Below the pieces are notes generated by a model. It searched no databases, was not told the origin of the DNA, and saw only the letters and a list, made by a program, of their open reading frames with translations. A program made the translations under genes and the position numbers. This document shows positions 1 to 6,137 of a stretch of 64,000 nt of DNA, piece after piece; position 1 is the stretch's first letter, and every line of letters starts with the position of its first letter. This DNA is from Chromohalobacter beijerinckii. Lineage in GTDB: Bacteria > Pseudomonadota > Gammaproteobacteria > Pseudomonadales > Halomonadaceae. The DNA lies in the NCBI RefSeq assembly GCF_023061185.1, contig NZ_JAKGAK010000004.1:1-64000 (forward strand), read 5' to 3'.

Positions 1-81
1 CTTTCAACGCATCACCGACCCGCTCATGATGCCCAAATCACGGGCTGTGTGGTTTACTGGGATAGCAAGAAAGAGCTCTAA
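1..81 (+). CDS. 3' end of a truncated-by-window gene, unknown
   Basis: The first reading frame is open from the window edge for 26 codons and stops with TAA at 79-81; the last residues read GCVVYWDSKKEL. Nothing upstream is visible, so neither family nor length can be judged. It converges on the small minus-strand gene at 102-254. It may equally be a chance open frame. Low confidence. Confidence 0.25.
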   Translation, partial: LSTHHRPAHDAQITGCVVYWDSKKEL

Positions 82-101
82 AGCCCCACTATCTGAAGTG
101 A

Positions 102-254
102 TTAAGCGCTGTCAGACTTTACGCTGACGATCTCAGCCGGTTTATGATTACGATCGATGATCGTACGTGCCTCGGCTTCACTCTCCGCTTCGATCTCTTC
201 GCTCCGAAGCTCACTTTCACCAGGTAGTTTGAATTCAACCGTGTACAAGTCCAT
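102..254 (-). CDS. Small acidic protein, 50 aa, unknown function
   Basis: A 50-codon frame reads MDLYTVEFKLPGE at its start and ends in VSVKSDSA. A GGAGG Shine-Dalgarno lies 9 nt before the ATG at 254, and the alternating beta/alpha pattern (YTVEFKL, then a Glu-rich helix containing SEAEARTIID, then AEIVSV) looks like a folded one-domain protein, not noise. The helix motif resembles the 'xAEAR..I..R.' pattern of small alpha/beta DNA-element or phage-borne proteins, but I do not recognise a family. It lies just outside the tRNA-derived repeat at 538-562, next to a decayed element. It is below the length many gene callers accept. Confidence 0.6.
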   Translation of the reverse strand: MDLYTVEFKLPGESELRSEEIEAESEAEARTIIDRNHKPAEIVSVKSDSA

Positions 255-537
255 GTGTGCGTTCCTCCATCATTTTGATCATGCACTCATAGGTTTAGTA
301 GCCAACGAAGGTCAGCGCCAGTGGCCGCGATTCAATTTTTGATCGTTTCATGATGAGCGTTCCCCAACGCTTGCGCCTCATGTCCGCATGAACTTTAGAG
401 TGCACGTAGGTGTACGCCACGCAAAGTGCTATTGCGTGTAGTCGGGATTATGTCAGGTTTCAGATTAAGAAAGGCCCGTGCGTGATTGCTGGGCTTTTGG
501 AGCTGAGAGGGTGGGTCAAATGACGCTGGGTCAAACT
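255..537. other. Gene-poor stretch with one tiny ORF
   Basis: No convincing gene is present. On the minus strand an ATG at 381 opens a 28-codon frame (stop at 295) that ends ALTFVGY, and the frame stays open upstream to a GTG at 420; it lacks a clear Shine-Dalgarno. A loose hairpin with one G-U pair (about 472-497, GGCCC against GGGCT, followed by TTTT) could be a weak terminator. Probably a remnant of a mobile element or a leader for the 50-aa gene downstream on the same strand. Confidence 0.3.
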
Positions 538-562
538 TGATGGTGCGGATGAAGAGACTCGA
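538..562 (-). repeat. Partial tRNA-Leu 3'-end copy, attachment-site-like
   Basis: 25 nt match the 3' end of the tRNA-Leu gene at 2314-2338 at 23 of 25 positions; only 552-553 (AA for GG) differ. The copy covers the CCA end, the acceptor strand and part of the T arm. It sits in direct orientation relative to the tRNA and about 100 bp from the end of an integrase fragment, as expected for att sites left by a tRNA-targeting integrative element. The functional reading is inference; the repeat itself is seen. Confidence 0.7.
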
Positions 563-659
563 CCCCTCATCTTTTATTCATGAAAATGCTTTTATATCAA
601 TTGGATGCGATAGGGTGAGTGCAGATTCTGTACCCATGGGGACCAAGGTGGGGGCTCAG

Positions 660-827
660 CTAGAGCCCGAGCAGCTTCTCGACTGCCTTGTGGATGTCCG
701 GGCCGTCGGCGTGGATCCACTTGCCGTAGCGCTGCTGGATCATCTGGATGCTGCTGTGGCCGACGTGGTCGGCGATCCAGTGGATAGGGGCTAGATCAGT
801 TGAGAGCATCTGGCTGATGCTGATGCG
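660..827 (-). pseudogene. Tyrosine recombinase (integrase), C-terminal fragment
   Basis: The minus frame encodes about 55 residues typical of the end of a phage-type integrase: SQMLSTDLAPIHWIADHVGHSS followed shortly by QRYGKW, giving the conserved box II His (GHSS) and the Tyr nucleophile. The rest of the catalytic domain, including the first Arg and the Lys, and the whole N-terminal arm-binding part are missing. Upstream of about 827 the frame turns into sequence antisense to the plus-strand HhH ORF, so the gene was cut there, probably by deletion. It ends about 100 bp from the att-like repeat at 538-562, the usual place for an integrase in such elements. Non-functional as seen. Confidence 0.75.
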
Positions 828-851
828 CTCGACGTTACCGGTAGTGGCATC

Positions 852-1202
852 GTGCAGTTCCCCGAGCTGCTGGGGCTTACGCACAAGCAGGCGAGGGACA
901 TCGTCTCAGATCATGCGCCCATCTACATAACTGTCGGTGATGCCGATCCCGAGTTCGTGGCCTTGGATGGAGTTTCTGTCGCCGAGAGTGCGGACAGCAA
1001 AAGTGCGGGCGGCGAATGCGTCAACATCAATAAGGCGATGCCCAATCGACTAGATGAGCTGCCGCACATCGGTCCAGCTGGGGCAGAAGCCGTCATCGAT
1101 GCTCGCCCGTACCAAGGTGTCGATGGGCTGACTCGGGTGAGTGGTATCGGCCCGTCACGAGCCGAGGAGATCGAGGCCAGCGGCGTAGTGTGCAGCTTGT
1201 AA
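852..1202 (+). CDS. Helix-hairpin-helix (ComEA-like) protein, possibly truncated
   Basis: The last 60 residues carry a tandem HhH motif: VNINKA, then LDELPHIGPAGAEAVIDARP and GLTRVSGIGPSRAEEI, the pattern of ComEA-type DNA-binding domains, which contact the DNA backbone without sequence preference. The first 50 residues (ELLGLTHKQARDIV... ITVGD) look like a small alpha/beta domain of unknown type; no signal peptide or nuclease motif is visible. The GTG at 852 has no good Shine-Dalgarno and overlaps the broken integrase on the other strand, so the true start may be lost or lie elsewhere. The gene ends 32 bp before a strong terminator hairpin. It could be the C-terminal piece of a longer secreted nuclease or DNA-uptake protein. 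Confidence 0.5.
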   Translation: MQFPELLGLTHKQARDIVSDHAPIYITVGDADPEFVALDGVSVAESADSKSAGGECVNINKAMPNRLDELPHIGPAGAEAVIDARPYQGVDGLTRVSGIGPSRAEEIEASGVVCSL

Positions 1203-1234
1203 TCTGGAGCAGGGCCACTTGGAGCCGGTAATTT

Positions 1235-1260
1235 AGGCCGCTTTATTGCGGCCTTTCTGT
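1235..1260. terminator. Two-way rho-independent terminator
   Basis: A perfect 7-bp stem (AGGCCGC 1235-1241 / GCGGCCT 1248-1254) with a TTTATT loop is followed by TTCTGTTT on the plus strand and TAAATT on the minus. It lies between the convergent HhH ORF and the secreted-protein gene; the last codons and stop of the latter form one arm and the loop. Confidence 0.8.
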
Positions 1261-1587
1261 TTGCATTTCCGTTTCAATATCCATGGGACTGCCGATTTCG
1301 GCTTGCTGTGATTGCTTGTCGTAGACGCATAACAGCTGTAATCGATTTTTAGCGCCGTGCTCATGCCCGGTCATGCGGGCAAGTCCGAAATGCTTGGAGC
1401 TAAAGGGGTCCACCGCAATCGTCTCGACATTTAAGCTGCCATCGACAGCGCCGCGACATTTTTTTTCAACGTCTGCACGGAAATCTCTCCAGGCGTTTTC
1501 ACTGGAGGCTGCAGCTATGGTCGACATAAGTGCAGTGCTTATAGCCATGATTGCTAAAGATATGCGGCCATATTTTGTGTAATGCAT
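1243..1587 (-). CDS. Small secreted or periplasmic protein, unknown
   Basis: 114 aa from the ATG at 1587, which has GTGGAG 6 nt upstream; a GTG at 1599 would add four residues but overlaps that ribosome site. Residues 1-27 form a signal peptide (short basic start, hydrophobic stretch with LAIMAISTALMSTIA, cleavage likely after AAA). The mature part carries two Cys (EKKCRG and LLCVYD) that could form a disulfide in the periplasm, and motifs DFRADVEKKC and FGLARMTG. I do not know this family. Its stop codon lies in the loop of the shared terminator. It is inside the decayed tRNA-Leu element, so probably element cargo. Confidence 0.65.
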   Translation of the reverse strand: MHYTKYGRISLAIMAISTALMSTIAAASSENAWRDFRADVEKKCRGAVDGSLNVETIAVDPFSSKHFGLARMTGHEHGAKNRLQLLCVYDKQSQQAEIGSPMDIETEMQTERPQ

Positions 1588-1987
1588 GGTGTTCTCCACT
1601 GATGGTGACTCTTATGTTTTCACAGCCCCCGTTGTCAGGCGAATGTGGCATGGCCGAGGTGTCGAGTGGTAGGAAGTGAGCTCTATCGTATCCTCGCCAC
1701 CGGTAACTCATCCCAACTCGTCGTGTACCGCCCCGTCAAATACTCCCGCCGCAGTTGCCGCGCCGCGCTTGCGCTGGCCTAACAGCTCATAGTAAGAGGG
1801 TGAGGTTGGGGGTGAGGGGCGTTTGCGAGCCATAACCATGCTCCATGCGAATGCTGTTTATATATATAGTATCTGCACGGGAAGGTGGGTAAGGCAAGTG
1901 CTGATGCACGGCTTCCTAATTCCATGTCGTGACGGCCAACTCCTCGTAGCTCGGCGATTGTCGTTGAGCATATCTGAGGAGTCATTC
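1588..1987. other. 400-bp intergenic stretch with a possible 38-codon ORF
   Basis: Only two items stand out. A GTG at 1666, preceded by GAGG, opens a 38-codon plus frame to TAA at 1780-1782 with a protein-like composition (GSELYRILATGNSSQLVVYR then KYSRR); the frame stays open upstream to about 1606, so it might be the tail of a decayed gene. The second is the LexA-like palindrome at 1854-1869. The rest shows no coding pattern or repeat that I can support. Confidence 0.3.
1854..1869. promoter_or_regulatory. LexA-like operator
   Basis: The site reads CTGT, then eight A/T bases (TTATATAT), then ATAG: the gammaproteobacterial SOS box CTGT-N8-ACAG with one mismatch in the right half and the typical alternating TA core. 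It lies 119 bp upstream of the ATG at 1988. Whether LexA binds is untested; an A/T-rich alternating run can mimic the box by chance, though this segment is GC-rich. Confidence 0.4.
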
Positions 1988-2224
1988 ATGACTATGTATT
2001 CAAGCTCTACTGTCGCGAACATGATCGAGTTGCTGGAAAGCACGCCGGCATCATCCGCTGGCAACATCGCGGAGCAGCTTCAAAGGCGTTTAGATGATCA
2101 TCGAGAATGGGGAAAGCAAGGCGTGGCCACGTTGAGAGCAGACGACGCGAGAAAGATAGCTGCCGTACTCGACTGGCATAAACGCCGGCTGAGAAACGGT
2201 GGGGCGGTCGGGGTTAAATGCTGA
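1988..2224 (+). CDS. Hypothetical 78-aa protein behind a LexA-like box
   Basis: Start chosen at ATG 1988 because GAGGAG sits 6 nt upstream; the frame is open further back but without ribosome sites. The protein has two amphipathic helices (TVANMIELLES and GNIAEQLQRRLDDHREWG) and a basic end (DARKIAAVLDWHKRRLRNGG), suggesting a small helical, possibly nucleic-acid-binding protein. No signal peptide or membrane segment. I do not recognise the family. It is the last gene before the tRNA-Leu end of the element, and the possible SOS box upstream would fit element cargo induced by DNA damage; that link is inference. Confidence 0.55.
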   Translation: MTMYSSSTVANMIELLESTPASSAGNIAEQLQRRLDDHREWGKQGVATLRADDARKIAAVLDWHKRRLRNGGAVGVKC

Positions 2225-2313
2225 CCACAAAGCTGACCACACTATGCCAAAACTGACCATATGTAGACCAGTAGAAGCAAAGGAGCGTTTATAACTGATT
2301 GAAAAAAAGATAT

Positions 2314-2338
2314 TGATGGTGCGGATGGGGAGACTCGA
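2314..2338 (-). repeat. tRNA-Leu end matching the repeat at 538-562
   Basis: This is the intact 3' end of the tRNA-Leu gene and the partner of the 25-nt copy at 538-562 (two mismatches). The pair encloses about 1.75 kb. It would be the att site that kept the functional tRNA. Confidence 0.65.
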
Positions 2339-2401
2339 ACTCCCACGCCTTTCGGCACTAGAACCTAAATCTAGCGTGTCTACCAATTCCACCACATCCG
2401 C
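2317..2401 (-). tRNA. tRNA-Leu (anticodon UAG)
   Basis: The minus strand folds as an 85-nt class II tRNA with encoded CCA: acceptor GCGGATG pairs with the 3' strand before discriminator A; D arm contains TGGTAGAC; anticodon stem CTAGA/TCTAG holds loop TTTAGGT with UAG at 2367-2365; a long variable arm (TGCCGAAAGGCG) and T arm GGGAGTTCGAGTCTCCC follow. UAG reads CUA/CUG leucine codons. Its 3' end is duplicated at 538-562, marking it as the integration target of the element to its left. Confidence 0.97.
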
Positions 2402-2582
2402 AGTCTGGCAGGTCGAGCGACATTGTACGTATGCCGAGAGGGAAGTCAATCGCCATGGGCATCGAGTGCTATTGAGCATCTCGGTGGTTTTCGGTCATGG
2501 GGAAGACTGGTCTGCATCGAGCGCAGCGTGCGGGAGGCGGCAGGCGTGCTAGGCTGCTTCTTTCGAACAGGGCTGGGTAACC

Positions 2583-2613
2583 TTGTTAACTTAAAAAAAG
2601 CATCCGTTAACCA
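2583..2613. promoter_or_regulatory. BirA-like palindrome at the comF start
   Basis: TTGTTAAC (2583-2590) and GTTAACCA (2606-2613) are inverted with a 15-nt spacer, one mismatch in the eight-base arms. Spacing and the GTTAAC core resemble BirA biotin operators (two inverted TTGT-AAC arms about 15 nt apart). In many gammaproteobacteria comF is divergent from bioB, but no bio gene is on the left here, so this could be a relic operator left after rearrangement at the tRNA. Inference only. Confidence 0.3.
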
Positions 2614-3338
2614 TGATGAGAGTAAGAAGCGCTTGGGGTTTGTCAACCAAAATAAAGTTATTGATTGACCAGTCGGTGCGCGTGGGGCTGCCGGGACATT
2701 GTGCTTTTTGCATGGGTATGACGCCGCTGGCGGCGCCGTGGTGCGAGGCGTGTTTCGAGGCGCTGCCCTGGAATCGCGTGGCCTGTGTGCGCTGTGCCGA
2801 GCCGTTGGCGCGTCCCGCCGAGCTGTGCGGTCACTGTTTGCGTCATGCGCCGTCCTTCGATGTGGCGCGGGCGCCATTGCGTTACGAAGATGCCACGCAG
2901 GCATTGCTTCAGCGCTTCAAATTCGGCGCGCAACCGCGTGCGGGAATCTTGCTGGCGACTCTTTTCGCGCGTAGCCGCGAAGGTGTGTTACCCGAGGCAC
3001 TCATCGCGGTGCCGACGCATCCGCAGCGACGACGTGAGCGTGGCTTCGATCACAGCGTTTGGCTGACGCGTGAGCTCTCGCGTCAACTGGGCGTGCCACA
3101 TCTGCGTGCCTGGCGCGAGCGTGACACGCCGACCCAGCGTGGACTTACACGCCGTGCACGTCGCGACAACGTACGCAGGGCTTTTCGTGTTGCGTCCGGT
3201 TTGCCGGCCCACGTGGCGCTCGTCGACGACGTGATGACCACTGGCAGCACGCTCTCTGCATTGGCCGATGCCTGCCGAGAGGCGGGCGCGCAGCATGTCG
3301 AGGCCTGGGCGATGACGCGAACGCCGCGAGGAATCTGA
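2613..3338 (+). CDS. comF: ComF family phosphoribosyltransferase-like protein
   Basis: 241 aa, usual length. The N-terminal third carries four CxxC pairs (Cys30/33, 44/47, 58/61, 72/75), the zinc-ribbon region of ComF/GntX proteins. The C-terminal part is a type I phosphoribosyltransferase fold with the PRPP loop VALVDDVMTTGST near residues 202-214. ComF helps imported single-stranded DNA enter the cytoplasm in competent bacteria; GntX relatives support growth on DNA or gluconate. The start is uncertain: ATGs at 2613 and 2616 have no strong Shine-Dalgarno, and the BirA-like palindrome overlaps them. It is followed 33 bp later by srkA. In related genomes it usually borders bioB, missing here. 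Confidence 0.9.
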   Translation: MMRVRSAWGLSTKIKLLIDQSVRVGLPGHCAFCMGMTPLAAPWCEACFEALPWNRVACVRCAEPLARPAELCGHCLRHAPSFDVARAPLRYEDATQALLQRFKFGAQPRAGILLATLFARSREGVLPEALIAVPTHPQRRRERGFDHSVWLTRELSRQLGVPHLRAWRERDTPTQRGLTRRARRDNVRRAFRVASGLPAHVALVDDVMTTGSTLSALADACREAGAQHVEAWAMTRTPRGI

Positions 3339-3371
3339 TAGCATAAGGGGGCACCTCCAATAGGACACGCC

Positions 3372-4355
3372 ATGACCGCCCCGAAGCACCCGTTCGAAAG
3401 TTTGTCGCCCGCACACGTGGTCGATGCCGTCGAGTCGCTGGGTTTTTGGTTGCCGGGCGAGCCGTTTGCGCTCAACAGCTATGAGAATCGCGTGTTTCTG
3501 TTGAGCGATGACGATCGCCGTCGTTGGGTGGCTAAATTCTATCGTCCCGAACGCTGGAGCGAGGCGCAGATTCGTGAGGAGCACACGTTTCTCGACGAGC
3601 TCGATACCGCAGGCGTACCAGGGGCGCCACCTTGGCGCGACGATAATGGTGAGACGCTCCATCATGCCTATGGATTCGCGTTCGCCTTGTTTCCGCACGT
3701 CTCGGGGCAGGCGCCGGAGCTCGAGAATCCCGCGCATCTCTTTGCCCTCGGTGATTTGATCGGCCAGGTGCATGCCGTGGCGCGTCGCAGTTCTTTCCAG
3801 ACGCGTCCTGTTCAGGAGCCCATGGCGATCAGCCAAGCGAGTTGTGAGCGCGTGCTGGCGAGCGATTGGTTGAGTCGTCGTCAACGTCAGGCGTACGCCC
3901 GCATTGCTGAGCGTCTGCAGACGCTACTGGTCGAGCAGCGGTGGCCGGAGACGACCTTGCAACGCGTACATGGCGACTGTCATCTGGGCAACATCCTGGG
4001 ACGCGACGAAGATTTTGCGCTGGTCGATTTCGATGATTGCTGCATGGCGCCGGCGGTTCAGGATTTGTGGATGTTATTGACGGCGCCTGAAGCCGATGAA
4101 TGGCAGATGCAGCTATCCGAAGTAATCGAGGGCTACGAACAGCATGTCGAGTTCGATCGGCGCCAGTTGCGCTGGATCGAGCCGCTGCGCACATTGCGTT
4201 TGATGCGCCATAGCGCCTGGTTAGTCGATCGCTGGGAAGATCCAGCGTTTCCCAGGGCCTTCCCGTGGGTGGCCAGTGAGGGATACTGGGATCAGCACAT
4301 CCGCATTCTTGAGCAGCAGCGCCTAGCGTTGGAAAATCCGCGTTGGCTGGCGTGA
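3372..4355 (+). CDS. srkA: Stress response kinase A (YihE/SrkA)
   Basis: 327 aa, the usual size for SrkA, an aminoglycoside-phosphotransferase-fold Ser/Thr kinase that protects against programmed death after stress. Visible residues: Lys55 in VAKFYRP as the ATP lysine, catalytic loop HGDCHLGN (200-207, Asp202), and metal-binding DFDD (219-222, in place of DFG). Start ATG 3372 is preceded by AGGAC. It stands 33 bp behind comF and may share its transcript. It is cytosolic, with no membrane segments. Choline/homoserine kinase relatives share the fold, but the RVHGDCHLGNIL and LVDFDDCCMAPAVQDLWML blocks are specific to SrkA. Confidence 0.92.
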   Translation: MTAPKHPFESLSPAHVVDAVESLGFWLPGEPFALNSYENRVFLLSDDDRRRWVAKFYRPERWSEAQIREEHTFLDELDTAGVPGAPPWRDDNGETLHHAYGFAFALFPHVSGQAPELENPAHLFALGDLIGQVHAVARRSSFQTRPVQEPMAISQASCERVLASDWLSRRQRQAYARIAERLQTLLVEQRWPETTLQRVHGDCHLGNILGRDEDFALVDFDDCCMAPAVQDLWMLLTAPEADEWQMQLSEVIEGYEQHVEFDRRQLRWIEPLRTLRLMRHSAWLVDRWEDPAFPRAFPWVASEGYWDQHIRILEQQRLALENPRWLA

Positions 4356-4434
4356 CTGCTGCCTCGAAGGCCCTGGCGCGGCGTCGGGACATGTCGTGTC
4401 ACCGACGTCGACGTGAATCGCGCGTGCGTCGCGC

Positions 4435-4451
4435 TTTGCCCATGTGGCAAA
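4435..4451. promoter_or_regulatory. Inverted repeat upstream of folE
   Basis: TTTGCC (4435-4440), 5-nt spacer, GGCAAA (4446-4451) form a perfect inverted repeat 74 bp before the folE ATG, in the 169-bp gap after srkA. It could be a dimeric-repressor operator or a short RNA hairpin; there is no T tract, so it is not a terminator. No known box matches it clearly. Confidence 0.3.
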
Positions 4452-4524
4452 CTTCCGGTGTTGTATTCATTTTGTAACGTATGCCCGGTCGGGCGTCATG
4501 ACGAAGGCACTCAAAGGCACTTAA

Positions 4525-5079
4525 ATGACAGAAGAACTCGCAACGCATTACCGCGACATCATCGCCGGCTTGGGCGAGGACCCCGACCGGGAAGGGCTGC
4601 GTGATACGCCCATGCGAGCCGCCAAGGCCATGCAGTTTCTCAACCAGGGCTATGGACAGACGCTCGAGTCGTTGGTCAACGGCGCGGTGTTCGAATCGCA
4701 GACCGACGAAATGGTGCTGATCAAGGACATCGAGCTCTATTCGATGTGTGAACATCATTTGTTGCCATTCATCGGCAAGTGCCATATCGCGTATCTGCCC
4801 AAGGGCACGGTGCTGGGGCTTTCCAAGTTCGCTCGCATCGTCGACATGTATGCGCGGCGCATGCAGATCCAGGAAAACCTGACACGTCAGATCGCCGAGG
4901 CCGTGCAGGAAGTGACCGAGGCGCGCGGTGTGGGGGTGATCGTCGAGGCGCAGCACATGTGCATGATGATGCGTGGGGTCGAGAAACAGAATTCGTGCAT
5001 GAAGACCTCCGTGATGCTGGGCGCCTTCCGCAATAACCTGAACACGCGCCAGGAGTTCTTGACGCTGGTGCATGGCTGA
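4525..5079 (+). CDS. folE: GTP cyclohydrolase I (type IA)
   Basis: 184 aa. Converts GTP to 7,8-dihydroneopterin triphosphate, the entry to folate and pterin synthesis. Zinc ligands are present: Cys75 and His78 in MCEHH (74-78) and Cys146 in HMCMMMRG (144-151); the allosteric and catalytic stretch GLSKFARIV follows at 98-106. Length is slightly shorter than E. coli FolE (222 aa) because the N-terminal extension is absent, as in many bacteria. Followed 59 bp later by folX, which acts on its product, so the two likely form a small pterin operon. Confidence 0.97.
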   Translation: MTEELATHYRDIIAGLGEDPDREGLRDTPMRAAKAMQFLNQGYGQTLESLVNGAVFESQTDEMVLIKDIELYSMCEHHLLPFIGKCHIAYLPKGTVLGLSKFARIVDMYARRMQIQENLTRQIAEAVQEVTEARGVGVIVEAQHMCMMMRGVEKQNSCMKTSVMLGAFRNNLNTRQEFLTLVHG

Positions 5080-5138
5080 GCGAAACGTCGATTACCGCCG
5101 CGCGTGACGCGCGTTTCGTACTTTAGGAGAAATGCCGC

Positions 5139-5537
5139 ATGGCCTTACATGCCCTGAACGATCAGCACCTCGATCACGATCTGGCGACGATAAACATCAA
5201 GAATCTGCGCTTGCGTACCCATATCGGCATCAAAGATGAGGAAATCCAGAATCGCCAGGATGTGGTGATCAATGCCACCATTCGTTACCGGGCCGATCGT
5301 GCGGTCAAGTTCGATCATATCGAGCAGGCGCTCAATTACCGTACGATCACCAAGCATATCATCGGCTATGTCGAGGATAACCGCTTCCTCTTGCTGGAAC
5401 GCATGACCCGCGAAGTCTTGGATATCATCATGAGTTACGAGCAGGTCCTCACGGCGCAGGTGGAAATCGACAAGCCTTTCGCGCTGCGTTTTTCCGACTC
5501 CGTGTCGGTGACGCTATCCGACTCGCGCCTGGACTGA
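5139..5537 (+). CDS. folX: Dihydroneopterin triphosphate 2'-epimerase
   Basis: 132 aa with the FolB/FolX tunnelling fold: [25 protein letters not shown] near the start (FolB enzymes read GxxGVxxxE here) and catalytic-region [13 protein letters not shown]. FolX isomerises dihydroneopterin triphosphate to dihydromonapterin triphosphate; with FolM this gives tetrahydromonapterin, cofactor of phenylalanine hydroxylase in pseudomonads. Coupling to folE supports FolX over FolB. GGAG lies upstream of ATG 5139. No folM or phhA is visible in the window. An aldolase (FolB) role cannot be fully excluded from sequence alone. Confidence 0.88.
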   Translation: MALHALNDQHLDHDLATINIKNLRLRTHIGIKDEEIQNRQDVVINATIRYRADRAVKFDHIEQALNYRTITKHIIGYVEDNRFLLLERMTREVLDIIMSYEQVLTAQVEIDKPFALRFSDSVSVTLSDSRLD

Positions 5538-5580
5538 GGTGATATGACCATGCCATCGGGATTTGGCCGGGAGTCGCGTC

Positions 5581-6027
5581 GTGCACGGTAAGTTGGAAAC
5601 CTTCGACGACGCGGCCCAGCGCGGCGTGATCGTCGGCGACGATGGACATCGTTATACATTCACATTGACCGAGTGGCGTGGCCGTGGCCTCCCAAGGGAA
5701 GGCACGCGGTTACGCTTCGATGGCGATGCAGGACGTGCCGAGCAGGTATTCGACGCGCCCGTTCCTCAGCGTACCGCGCGGCAAACGCGTGACGATCAGG
5801 GGCAGGTCAAATCCTCTTTATTGTCTCCCTGGGCGGTGCTGGCACTGGTACTCGTCGCCGTGGCACCGCTGTTGGCGCCTTATATGCTGCTCGTCGATGC
5901 ACTGGCGATGTTACTGGCAGTGCTCGGGATCAGGCAGGTACGCCGCTCGCCGTCGCGTTACAGAGGCCAGGCGCTGTGCGGGGCCGCCATCGCCATTGCG
6001 GTGCTGAGTCTCTTTATCTGGATGTGA
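5581..6027 (+). CDS. Small OB-fold plus membrane protein (DUF4190-like tail)
   Basis: 148 aa from GTG 5581, chosen because GGGAG sits 7 nt upstream; a TTG at 5563 would add six residues with a poorer site. Residues 2-55 look like a cold-shock/S1-type OB barrel (HGKLETFDDAAQRGVIV then HRYTFTL and GTRLRFD). A polar linker follows, then hydrophobic segments around 78-115 and 125-147 with the DUF4190-type pattern AVLGIRQVRRSP ... GQALCGAAIAIAVLSL. The N-terminus would face the cytoplasm. It begins 43 bp after folX, so co-transcription is likely. Function unknown; perhaps a membrane-tethered nucleic-acid or ligand sensor, which is speculation. Confidence 0.7.
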   Translation: MHGKLETFDDAAQRGVIVGDDGHRYTFTLTEWRGRGLPREGTRLRFDGDAGRAEQVFDAPVPQRTARQTRDDQGQVKSSLLSPWAVLALVLVAVAPLLAPYMLLVDALAMLLAVLGIRQVRRSPSRYRGQALCGAAIAIAVLSLFIWM

Positions 6028-6137
6028 GGTGAACATCATTTTAGTGCGCGCTGCGTTTGGTGGCACCGAAAGACTCGGCATAAGATGAAGTCACGGCGAC
6101 GGCCAGCGTCGCCCTCATTGTCAGGAAGGAGAACGCC

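Noticed and set aside
2090-2479. Minus frame of 129 codons across tRNA-Leu
   Set aside because: The stretch VELVDTLDLGSSAERRGSS is a translated tRNA-Leu, a common annotation error.
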